Below, piece by piece: positions 53,704 through 64,000 of a stretch of 64,000 nucleotides of DNA. The stretch is from the NCBI RefSeq assembly GCF_949628265.1, contig NC_088786.1, forward strand, positions 24,263,681 to 24,327,680, read 5' to 3'. The notes under the pieces were generated by a model that was not told the DNA's origin, did no database searches, and saw only the letters and a list, made by a program, of their open reading frames with translations. The position numbers and the translations under genes were made by a program. How positions within the stretch are numbered: position 1 is the first letter of the stretch; each line of letters begins with the position of its first letter. Origin of the DNA: Cloeon dipterum (Eukaryota > Arthropoda > Insecta > Ephemeroptera > Baetidae).

Positions 53704-54718
53704 CTTTAAAATGAGCAGTATTGGTATTGATCATTATCAATTGACGAGAAGGTTGTTGTCGTAACTTGAAATGCAGTAGCATGCCACCCTACTTTAATTT
53801 CAAACATTCATCTAACTCTTAATTTAATGTTTTTACGCAGGGTTTACAATTTAACAAGGCAAAAATGCATCTGACTTCAGCTGTTAAACAAATTACCTGT
53901 TTGAGGGGTTTCCCGCATTATTCATTAATTGACTGATAATAAATTTTGCGCTAAATGAGGCATGAAAACTTTGTTCCACTTTGAAACAAAACCGGTGTTG
54001 AATTAAATCAATTAAATATGTGGAAACAAAAGTTTTATTGGAAATTCCCAGAATTCCGATATCAGATCTTCAAACTAAATACTTATGAATTGTGCACCGA
54101 AAAATTGCATGTGTACGCATCTCATTAATATGCGCGATTTAGTGGATCTCCCCGCCAAAGGGTTTAAGCATTGTATTGTGGCGAGACTATGCAAATCCTG
54201 CCTTTAAGAAAAACATTCCAAAAATTGAAGTCAAATGCAAGATGAATTGAGAAAATACTTAATATTCTAATTTATGCAAAAAAAACATGATATATGCCTG
54301 TTTAGGCTGGCATAGCCCTGACTGCGGTAATTGTTTGCCATCAAATAGCAGTGGTAAGAAAAAAATTTAAATATTTCAGTGGTGGTCATGGATCTTACCA
54401 ATTTACAAGGAAGACAGCAGATTGGAATGGATTGGGAATATGGGTGCAGATGTAATAAATTACATTCCAATTGATGAGTTACTTTTGACAATTTATTCCT
54501 CTTAAATTTGCGCATCACAATTTATGCATCCTTGGAACAGAAATTGTTACAAAACATTGTGTTGATTTCAGTTGCAATTGGCTCGTTAATAAATTATTAT
54601 CATAACTGTGGTAAAATAAAGAATTGGTGGTGTGACATTCGATCACTGTTTTAGTTAAGCTGTTTAGTGCAACAATTTGAAAATAGCGTAAAAAGATCAT
54701 TGAGATAGACTCGCCTCC
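53704..54718. other. Intergenic between convergent ETS and CCT7 genes
   Basis: AT-rich, holding the two facing 3' UTRs. A TTTATT at 54,615-54,620 could serve as the minus-strand poly(A) signal of CCT7. Nothing else recognised. Confidence 0.5.
53938..53943 (+). terminator. Poly(A) signal for ETS gene
   Basis: AATAAA about 235 bp after the ETS stop codon. Confidence 0.5.
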
Positions 54719-57428
54719 TTACATGGGCCTTCCACGCCCCCTGCCCATGCCTCCTGGTGGTCCGCCGTCACCGGCCTTTGGGTTCTTGATCGTTTGGTCG
54801 ACCGAGATGATAAGGCAGGCGGCTTCACATGCAGCAGTGAGAGCGTTGATTTTCATGACCGCTGGCTCCCAAACGCAAGCTTCGAAGTTGTCAGAAATGT
54901 CTTCCTTGGTGATATCAACGCCATACCAAGTCTTGCCTGAAGAAAGTGTTATTATTAGTGAAAATCTTTCTTGAGGTCAAATTATTGTTCCAAAGAGAGG
55001 AAAAACCATGCTCTAATGGAATGCAAAAAGACTGTCAGTAAGCCTTGCGAATTTAATTCAAATATTTTTAAAATCTCATTTATTAAGCCAGTGCAGCAAC
55101 AAAATACGTTCAACTCTAATCAACCAAAACAATACTTCTAGACAAAGAAACTGGTTGATTTCAATCAATAAAAAGATTAGTTTGCGTTCAATATGAAAGC
55201 TGCATACCCATTGAGTGCTTTTGCCTAAGCTTGTTCAAAATGTTGGTCGCATCAAAGCCAGCATTATCTGCGAGCTGACGTGGAATGATTTCCAGAGCTT
55301 TGGCGACGGCGCCAATCAGCAGCTGCTCCTTGCCAGCGATCATCCTCGATTCATCGCGCAGCTTCTTGCTGAGTTCCATTTCAATGGCTCCACCACCTGT
55401 AAGATTTCATACATAAGACACTATTCCAATTTTTAAGCTAGGGCCTAATATTATTATTAATTCATTTATATTTAACTCACCAGCGACAACAGCGTCATTC
55501 TTCAGAGTTCTCCTCACAATCATAATTGCGTCATGGAGAGACCTTTCTGTCTCCTCAAGGAACTGTTCAGCACCACCGCGGAGAATGAGAGTGCAGGTTC
55601 TCGCATTAGAGCAGCCTTCTAAAAGGTTAAATCTGAAAAAAGCATTAAATTCTAGTTTTAAGCATTTACCCAAGTTAGAAACAATATATAACTGACCTTT
55701 CGCCTCCAATCTGCGTCTCAACAAAGGTCTCGCATACGCCAAGAGCAGAATCATTGAGATCGTGGGCTGTGGACATTACAGCACCACCACAAGCCTTCAT
55801 GGTCCTCTTCAAGTCCTCGTCAGGCACCCTACCGGCGCAGAACATATCTCGATCGGCGAAATACTGCGTAGCCACATCTCCGATGGGCAGTTTGGACAAA
55901 ACTACTTGCGCTCCGCTCTTATGGATTTTGTCTAGCTTCTCGTAAAGAATGCTCCATTCAGCATCAACAACCTTTTGGTACTCCTAAAGAACAATTCACA
56001 TTTGAGCGGTATTTCAAGCGTTAAATTATGGAGCGCACCTCAACACTCTCCAGCCGGATCTCAGCATTGTCTCGCTCAGCCTTCAGTTCCAGTTCAATAT
56101 TAAGCAAAGCGATTTTGGGGTTTTTGTAAGTCTTAGGCTGCATTTCAAATCCAGCATATGAAAAAGTTTTCTTGAAAGCCACTCCCTTGACCAGTAACGA
56201 TTCCTGGGGGGAAATAATTGATTAGTAAAACGTAACACATTGTCTATTATAAAATAATACTGACCTCCAAAGCGCCCCCCTGGACCTGCTTGATGCCAAT
56301 CATATCTAGAGGCAGAAGATCATCAAGCGACATAACTGCATCAACAACCATCTGGCTGAAGAAGCCCTTCTGCTGGCTGACGAGTTTTGAACTCAAGGCT
56401 GTGGCAGCACACTTGATCAACAGCTCCCTGGTGCTCTCTGGGCTGCTCTTTTCGATCTGAACAATCCCATAATCACAACGATGCCGCAAGCCACGGACTA
56501 AATCCTTACTTTGACAGCTAATTTTTTTATTTCATCAACTGAAACTTGTGTGGCTCTCCTCAGGGCTTTGATGATTACTCGTGAGTGCACACCTTCTTCA
56601 ACAAATGGCTTCAGCTGCTTCAAGATTTCTCCAGCAATCAGCACAACACTGGTAGTTCCGTCTCCAACCTGCGTGAAAATAAACCGATACTCAGTAATCG
56701 TATTTTACGCTTCAATGAATCAATAACCTCAGCATCTTGTGACTTCGCAATGTCAACCAATGTTTTGGCTGCAGGGTGGACAATGTCGAGCAGTTTCATG
56801 ATCGTGGCACCATCATTGGAGATGGTAGCTTTGCCGTTCTGGGTGACAATCAGCTTGTCCATGCCCCTGGGGCCAAGGGTGGTGCGCACTGCCTCGACCA
56901 CCACTTGACAGGCATTGATGTTGGAGATGATTTGCTGCTTTCCTTGGGCATCCTCAGTGCCTTCTTTTAATAAAATAATTTGAGGTTGCTGAAATCAAAA
57001 TTGTGGCGCTTGTTAACCTGATGAGTTCATCGCATTGCCTTAAATGGTTGCTTGTAAACAACATAACAATCTCGAAGATTCTCAAGCTAATGTGTGGGTG
57101 TGTCATCAATAATTTATAATTTCTACTGAAGACTTTGGTTCAAATGTTAGAAATATAGAAAACGATAAAAATTACTTCAATTTAACACCAGTTTCTCTCA
57201 AAATCTAGAACAAATTAAAGAGGAAGCAAGCAAAACCATAAAAAACAAAATCAGGTGTGAGCCGGTAGTCTTAAGGAAGCAGAGAAGACTTTGACAGGAA
57301 AGGAAAATGAATGTTTAACACCATATTATGACTGAGAAATGGTCATAATTATTTTAAAACAATGTTTCAGACATTTTTAAATAGGTTTCCATAAAGGATT
57401 ACGTAGATTTTAATGGATAACTTACCAT
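54719..57428 (-). CDS. CCT7: T-complex protein 1 subunit eta (CCT7)
   Basis: Nine coding exons: 57426-57428 (the Met codon alone), 56728-56988, 56510-56668, 56265-56456, 56039-56203, 55697-55983, 55481-55632, 55208-55396 and 54719-54936; 541 aa, against 543 in human CCT7. It is one of eight subunits of the cytosolic TRiC chaperonin that folds actin, tubulin and many WD proteins using ATP. Group II chaperonin motifs are all present: [51 protein letters not shown] (residues split over two exons), the hydrolytic-region [13 protein letters not shown], and [10 protein letters not shown]. Sequence blocks such as [18 protein letters not shown] and [10 protein letters not shown]-like [10 protein letters not shown] identify the eta subunit. 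The tail is Gly/Arg-rich (GMGRGRGRP-like), as in other eta subunits. It is transcribed away from Srp54 across a short gap. Confidence 0.97.
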
Positions 57429-57699
57429 TTTCTGTCAAAATTCTGTCCTCGGCTCTAGTCACGAGAGAAACGAATGGCGAGTTTTGGTATTATTAACGAA
57501 CATACCAACCTAACAAATAAAGTTCCTGATGAAATCATGATCGTGAAGAATACAGATGTCACAGGTTGGGTTGGCTACACTGGCAAAACTTTGAAAACAC
57601 AGCAACATAAGTCGCCATTGTACCCGGCGTCTGTATACATTACTTAAAGTTTAAATTAATCTTCTTTCTGTAACTTTTCTGAACTAGAGTCAGCCCAAA
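57429..57699. promoter_or_regulatory. Probable shared bidirectional promoter of CCT7 and Srp54
   Basis: Only 271 bp separate the two start codons, which point in opposite directions. The gap must hold both leaders and both start sites. No TATA box stands out. Close head-to-head housekeeping pairs commonly share a promoter; this is inferred from spacing. Confidence 0.6.
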
Positions 57700-60600
57700 A
57701 TGGGCACCACTAAGGTGGTACAGATAACCAACATCGCTCCGCAGGCGACGAAGGATCAAATGCACTCGCTTTTTAACTTTTTGGGGAAAATCGATGATAT
57801 TCGTCTCTATCCAACAGTGTAAGTTTTAGATGATTATAATAAAATTGAATTATTTCCTTTCATTAACTGATTTTACAGGCGTGATGTAGCAGTTCCTGTC
57901 CAATCTCGAATTTGCTATGTCAAATTCCATGATGCTGATTGGGTGCCTGTCGCGCAACACCTAACAAACACTGTGTTTATCGATAGGGCACTAGTAGTGA
58001 CTCCGTTTGAGAGCAGTAATCATTTCCTTTCTATTTCGTATCCCTCATTTAACTGACCAATTTCAACCTCCAGATGAAATTCCTGATGAACTTCAAGCTT
58101 TGCAAATTTGCAACACCGGGACTTTTGGGATCTCCCAACCTTCTCTGCCATCTCATGTTGTTAGCCAGGTAATTTTTTGCAATTATTAAACGTGCGTGTC
58201 ATATCATACGCAAATTAAATACAGTTAGAGGGTGCGCACCCCAACCAGGTCATTGCCACGCACGACCCAAACTTGGTGGCAAATGGACTACCAAAATATC
58301 CACATTTGCCAGCAACACTGGACTCAGGCAAAATTGCAGAGATCAGGAGAACACTGGTAGCCATGAGTTTAAATGCAAACGTAAGTTGAGTGGCTTCTTG
58401 TTACAAATTGTATTGTCATTGAGCCAATTACAGACGACTGAGGAACAGGTGATTGAATTCTTCTCCAAAGCGGGTGAAGTAAAATACGTGAGGTTCTGCA
58501 AGAGACCCTCTGAAACGACCAAGTACTGCCTGGTGGAGTTCTCAGAACAACCAACTATCATCAACGCCCTTAAATTAAATGGGTCAGAACTTAACGGAAC
58601 CCCAATCAAGTAGGTTTCTTATCACATTTATTATGTCTCAATTAAAAGATACTCGCATTATACTAAGGGATGCTACTCATTGCAACGCAGACCACTTGAG
58701 AAATCATAAAAAACAAACGGACGAGGGTTTAATACCCAAAACGGCTGTCCTAGTCATGGGTGTTTGGCGACAATGAATGTTCTGTGTTTATCCTGAAAGA
58801 TTTCGGCATTCGCTTAAAAGGATTTTGAAGATTTGCTTGACATTTGTTTTTGATGATTTCTCAAGTGGTCTGCGTTGCATTGAGTAGCATCCCTTAGTAT
58901 AGTGCGAGTATCTTTTAATTGAGATAAACTGACAAGGGAGTGAAAATTATTGTGAGATATTATCGATTTTATTGTTGATTATTAGCCAAAAACTTTTATT
59001 ATGGTTTTGTAATGCATTTCTCGCTGCAGGGTGTACCATTCAACCCAATCGATTGTCAAACCGCAGGCCAAGACTAACGAGGCAGCTCAGAAAGAGATTG
59101 AGGAAGCAATGAGTCGAGTTAAAGAAGCTCAGACCCTCATATCAGCAGCCATAGATCCAGGTAAAATTCTTCTCAATTTATATAATACTATGTTAAAATC
59201 TTTTCTTGCTAGTTTTGTTTTGATAAATTGGTTACCATGTGAACTTTAGTACCAAATGGTAACTTATTGGAATTTTTCTTTGAATTTAAAATCTTTGATA
59301 GTGTGGGCACATATATATTAAGTTTATTATTAAGTTTATTATAGTTTATTCTATTTCAGTAATTTTTTCCTTCTAATATCATTGTGTTGAAATAATGCTA
59401 AATTGAAATATTACCGTACAATATTCTTGAAATTTTTAAAAATGAAAAATTCAACTAAACGGAAAAAACTACATGCTAAAATAAATTTCCAGGAAGTTTT
59501 TGGAAGTGGTGTAGGTTAACTTGTTTTCAATTTTATTGCAGTATTTGGAATGCTTGGCAAGAGCCGCAGCAGGCACAGCCGGTCGCGGTCACGTTCCAGA
59601 TCCAGGAGCCGCAGGTCAAGAAGGCGCTCCAGGTCTCGCCGCAGGTCCAGATCTAGGCGCCGCTCTCGCTCCCGCAAGCGCTCCAGATCTCGCCGCAGGT
59701 CTCACTCGCGCAAGCGGTCCAAGTCACCTAAGGCCAGGAAACGATCCAAATCCAAAACTAGGAAGCGTTCAAGGTCCAGATCAAAGTAAGGGGTGCTTCA
59801 GGTATTTTGTATTCAGCATTATCTTACTGACTTTGTTCAAGGACTCGCGATAGCAAGAGCAGCAAAAGCAAGAGTTCTCACAAGAGCAAAAGCAAGAAGG
59901 ATGAACCTGAGATTAAAGAGGAACCAGAAAAGAAACCTGTAAGTCACATTTTGTCAGCTCTGCTGTGCATTTGAAAATGTAGGATTTTTGTCCAATATTT
60001 GTAGACTCAACTACATTACTAAATTTGGTTAATTTTATTTACCTCCTCCATTATTTCCACCTTTATAAAAATTATGTCCATCGCTTTCCCTCCTTTCCTA
60101 ATTTTCGTCTCAAGAAATAAAGACTGTTATTATGTTGGATGATTTCTTTCAGATCTTCCTCTTAAATTATTTCCCTTGTAGAATGATATGTATTACCTCT
60201 GTTTCTGATGGCATAATTATCGTGGGTATACTTTCTATGATTTTAGGGCCCTGTTTTTTCTTCAATGTTGATTAATTTATGAACAGTAAATAATTATGTG
60301 ATTATTGATCAGAATGACATAATTTTTACTTTTCAGATCAAAGAGGAAGTTAAATCTGACTCAGAAGCAAGTGAGGTTCAAAAGCAAGAGGAGGTAGTGA
60401 AGAAAGAAACGAAAGAAGAAGAGGTTGAGGTGAAAGAGCGCTCTAATGACAAAGAAAGCAAGTCAAAGAGGAAAAGATCCAGATCAAGATCACCTAAGAA
60501 AAGGCGGAAGTCTCGATCTACCTCTCGACGTCGCTCTCGGTCAAAGTCCAGGCGCAGGAGCCGGTTAGTTAGTCAAAATTTCCTCAATGTATCCTCCTTA

Positions 60601-61037
60601 ACAGTTACACCACTATTTCAGATCTCGCTCCAGGCGTTCGACCTCGAGGAGCTTACGCCACAAAGCTTCTCGCCACAAGTCTCGATCTCCAAAGCGGAGC
60701 CCAAAATCCAGCTCTTCCAGGCACAAGAAACCGAAAACTGATTCACGCAGCCCTTCGCAGTCGAGGTACTTGAGTCTATTTTCAGACAAATCTCACTTGA
60801 AGACTTTGCAGAAGGAGAGACGCTGAAAAAAAAGACGCGGCCAAGGTGCAGCGCAACTACGACGAGGAGGAAGCTGGTTTTGATGCTGCTCCTCCGCCGC
60901 CCCAGCCACCCACACCCCCGAAGCCTCCAACCCCTCCTCCACCACCCAGTGACTCAGAATCAGAGAAGGGATCAAGTTCTGAGTCGGACAGGAATGGCAA
61001 GAAGAGAAGACGCTCTGGGTCTGAGAGTAGCAACTAA
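57700..61037 (+). CDS. Srp54: SR-type splicing factor Srp54 / SREK1 orthologue
   Basis: Eleven exons: 57700-57818, 57879-58015, 58074-58168, 58225-58380, 58434-58609, 59030-59160, 59542-59785, 59842-59938, 60337-60563, 60622-60765 and 60812-61037; 583 aa. RRM1 covers about residues 5-85 (KVVQITNIAPQAT, RICYVKF). RRM2 covers about 160-235 and is weaker (AEVKYVRF-like GEVKYVRF, YCLVEF). The segment SIVKPQAKTNEAAQKEIEEA with VKEAQTLISAAIDP is shared with SREK1 and fly Srp54. Then come a long Arg-Ser region, a Lys/Glu-rich stretch, a second RS block and a Pro-rich, acidic tail (PPTPPKPPTPPPPP). These proteins act in the nucleus, contact U2AF and SR proteins through RS domains, and help choose 3' splice sites. 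RS-domain phosphorylation is known for the family. Intron 5 carries a foldback repeat. Confidence 0.93.
58636..58924. repeat. Foldback (inverted repeat) in Srp54 intron 5
   Basis: Arms 58636-58717 and 58843-58924 are reverse complements at 79 of 82 positions, with a 125-bp centre. The ends read TCTCAATTAAAAG and CTTTTAATTGAGA. The centre contains the small palindrome GGGTTTAATACCC and has no coding capacity. The low divergence between arms suggests a recent insertion or gene conversion. No clear target-site duplication is seen. Confidence 0.92.
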
Positions 61038-64000
61038 TTGCAAGTGCTTGATCCGCTTTTCTTTTAATAATTGTTGCCCTAGCATTTGTCACGTGGGTTC
61101 TAATTAGTGAATAAGCAATTTTAATTTTCTAGAGTTCTGTTCATGTACACAACCTCACATACATGAAATAAAAAAAAATGATTGCAGCAAACTTGATTAA
61201 ATTCATCCTCTTTGTTTACTTCTAATACATCATACATCAGAAAAATTTTATTCTTGAAACCATCGTAAGTGCTTAAAAAGAATGATTCTACAAAATGCAT
61301 GCTCAACTTCAGCTGGTTCTTCGATTTTAATTGTAGGTTGAATATAAATGGCTTAAGCGTTGAGCAAGCCTGAATTCAATTTAAATAGGCCATGGTTTGT
61401 TTTGAAAGCTGTGCAACTTCACAAATGCACTTTATGCCATCTCCAAATCAAGACTCCCGCTTTGTGAATTGTGAAATCCACAAGCATGCATGCGCGTCAA
61501 AAGAGCAGATTTGTGCTTGAGGAAAGCCAGGTTGGTTGCCTAGTTGGAATCAATCAAAAGCAGCGAGCTTTTAAGAACACAAAGTGGACTTGAATGGTGA
61601 GCCAAGCGTGGCAAGAGCCAGAGTGCAGTCAGCGCTGATCCCCGATTTTCTCCAAATCGGTCCGATCGCGTTTGGATTGGTGGCCCGCAGGCCCTCCGAC
61701 ACGCCGTCCTCAAATTGAATCGCCATAAAACGGCTTTATGGGCACTAAAATCCTGACAATGATGTTTTAATTAATTGCCCTGCACCAAGCAGAGTATATT
61801 ACAAGAATTTTTACCCGTGTGTGTGTTTCCCCTGTTCAGCGGCGCTCGACAAGGAAGTTGTTTAGATTTAAATCACTTATGTAAATTTAGTGAGTCCAAA
61901 AGTGGACCGCGGCGGCCGGGGGGAGAGAGAGAGGAAGCTCATTGAATCGTTTACCTTGGGAGAAAGCGTATTTCGTGACGGATCGGTAGTCAAATGTCTC
62001 GCCTAGAGTGTCAACCGCGTGGTACTCATCTTGTTTGTAAAAGGCAGTCGAAACACCCTAAACAAAGGAGATTCCATTGCGAGACGCTTTATGGTCGGGC
62101 GAGGGACCACACTGATTGCACGTGGGACCCGAAACAAGGCGCGTGGGCAGCAATTTACTGCCGCGTGAGGGAGGCTGAATAAAAGAATGTGTACAAATAT
62201 CGTCTAAATGTGTAGCAGCTCGGCGAAAGCGGCCGCGGCGGCTTTGTGGTCGAATCTGTCTTTTTCACCTTTGCAGCAGCAGCCGCCGACCCGCCCGCGT
62301 TTGTGTCAGAAGTGAAGCGCGTGTGTGTGCGTGGTGCGGTTTGCATTTTTCAATCAATTGGTAGCTGGCTGGGGTTTTGCGGTCTTCGCATTGAATGCAA
62401 AATGTTGCTCCAATAAATAATATCACAGGGCTCCGCACTTGTCACGATCACAAGTCGATTCGTTTCGTGCCCGGAGCTGCAGCGCGTGAACCAGTCTGAC
62501 CCCGCTGACTGGTGACCAAATGTGAAACAATTGAACCAAGTTCAAGGTGAAAAGTTATGTCTGAGAATTTAACCTGTTAAAATAATAGTGGCAAAAATTT
62601 TGTGGGTCTCGTCTAAATTAATTATTTCAAAATCGAAATATTTTAAGACAAACAATGAAACACATAGCTAGGTTTAATCTTCAAATTTAAGAAGTTTGCT
62701 CTGTGTAATTCTTCGTGGTTAGCTAATGGTGAAAATTCTGTAACTCGTTCTCGTGAATTGATTCAGCCCCGTAGACCTCATCAGCAGTGATTTACCTAAA
62801 AAATTCATACCCCTTTTTCATTCTTTGTCTCGAAATATTTCCCGGATGGGAAGACGTCTCAAGTACTTTGCCTAAAATCCTTTTCAAATAGGGCGCAAGC
62901 AGTTCGCAACCGTCAGAAAGGTACAGGGGAAATTTTACCTCATAAATTCTTATATTAGAAAAAGAAGAATTTATCTATCTTTGAAATTAGCTTTTCATTA
63001 CAATGGAAGGTGTTTTTGAGCCGGTGAAATTTTTCGGGGGAAGGTTCAATCACAGGAAGGGCGAATGGCGAGGTTGGCAAGAATTCGTCACTTGGATCCT
63101 CTTTTTGATTTTTACTTAGAAATGGGTAAAGCTGGACGTTTTCGACGACCACTGACTCAGTATTCTCTGCAGATCTTTAAATTGAATTTCAGTCAAGTCT
63201 AATTAAAAAAGTTTGGATTGGCAAAGGTTGGGAATTTTTCTTTGCGCCGCAGTTTTTGAAAAGCTTTGGCAGGTCTTTCTTCATAAAAATGTGCTTCAAG
63301 CTAAAAAAATATTAAAATTAAAAAAATTAAAATATTGCCCAGATCCTTGTCAGTTAATTGCACGTGTGAAAGCAAATAACCGAACTGTATTTTCCTGACA
63401 CATTGGTAGTAAAAACACGAATAGAATATTCTATCTGTAAAATCGTGATTTAAATTTGTAATAAAAGAATGAGAGTATCTCAGATCAATATCTGAAGCAA
63501 CTATATTCGCGAATCATCTCACCAATTCACGAGCGGGGCTGCCAACAAACAATTGCCACGGGGAATCCTGGCCGCAAAGTTTTATTCCTTCAAAAGAACA
63601 AAGAGTGCATTAAGAAAGCAAACACACTCGAAATCAATTTGTACGCGCGATAACCCTTCCCTCCCTCCCTCCATCGAATATTTTCGCCAATAAATGTATA
63701 TTCACGCACGTCCCTTTGTTCTGCTCGTCTCGGTGCCGCGATCGTTAATTATCAACGAGTGGTCACGACTCTATTTGTTTTATTTGCTCTCAGGCATACC
63801 TCTGCGGGCCGGTTGACCAAAATTCGATTTGCATGCTTCGAAACTAGCGCTCCTTTGATATACTCTAGTGTGATGGGTAATTTCCTGTTGAAATTGTTTG
63901 CTTAAAAATGCGCAGAGATTCCTCTGCCACTTTCTCTCACTATTAAACTCATCCACACATTGAAACGTGTATTATACTTCACAAAAACAAATTAGATATT
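61038..64000. other. Intergenic right end, no gene seen
   Basis: After the Srp54 3' UTR the sequence is non-coding in appearance. A GC-rich patch at 61,890-62,330 (GGCGGCCGGGG, GCGGCCGCGGCGG) with a CpG-like look could be a promoter of a gene beyond the window. A CCCT repeat lies at 63,657-63,672. Confidence 0.4.
61167..61172 (+). terminator. Poly(A) signal for Srp54
   Basis: AATAAA followed by a run of A, 130 bp after the stop codon. Confidence 0.6.

Overview
The window reads as an arthropod nuclear genome, most likely an insect. It is AT-rich with short GT-AG introns (several of 55-70 nt) mixed with multi-kilobase ones, and it carries no bacterial-style gene packing. The recognisable proteins are closest to insect families: a double heme peroxidase (DBLOX type), a snake-like serine protease, a MADF-BESS factor, a Toll-type ectodomain, retinophilin/MORN4, an Ets96B-like PEA3 factor and Srp54. 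The order or genus cannot be named from the sequence alone. Exon models were built by hand from splice sites and reading-frame continuity.

Layout. Minus strand 1-1607: 5' part of a secreted EB-module protein that runs off the left edge. 3394-3466 (+): tRNA-Arg(CCT). 4276-6967 (+): PDZ plus SIAH-type RING protein. 8465-14991 (+): snake-like trypsin-fold protease. 16952-20587 (+): MORN4/retinophilin. 22462-30323 (+): double heme peroxidase of 1459 aa. 30619-30731 (-): orphan lipase-like exon. 32126-34823 (+): KChIP-type calcium sensor. 37624-38904 (-): MADF-BESS factor. 40198-43604 (-): Toll-type LRR ectodomain ending without membrane or TIR segment. 45708-53703 (+): PEA3-class ETS factor. 54719-57428 (-): chaperonin subunit CCT7. 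57700-61037 (+): SR-type splicing factor Srp54/SREK1. 61038-64000: no gene seen.

The genes are not an operon and do not form one pathway. Several are immune or extracellular in flavour (EB protein, protease, peroxidase, Toll-like ectodomain); others are neuronal/sensory (KChIP, retinophilin) or housekeeping (CCT7, Srp54). CCT7 and Srp54 are head-to-head with about 270 bp between start codons, suggesting a shared promoter. Two near-perfect foldback repeats lie in introns of KChIP and Srp54. The points most worth following are the Toll ectodomain with a stop just after its LRR cap, the peroxidase whose first domain has lost its heme-site residues, the PDZ-RING combination, and the foldbacks. 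No retroviral, Polinton or other viral fossil was recognised.
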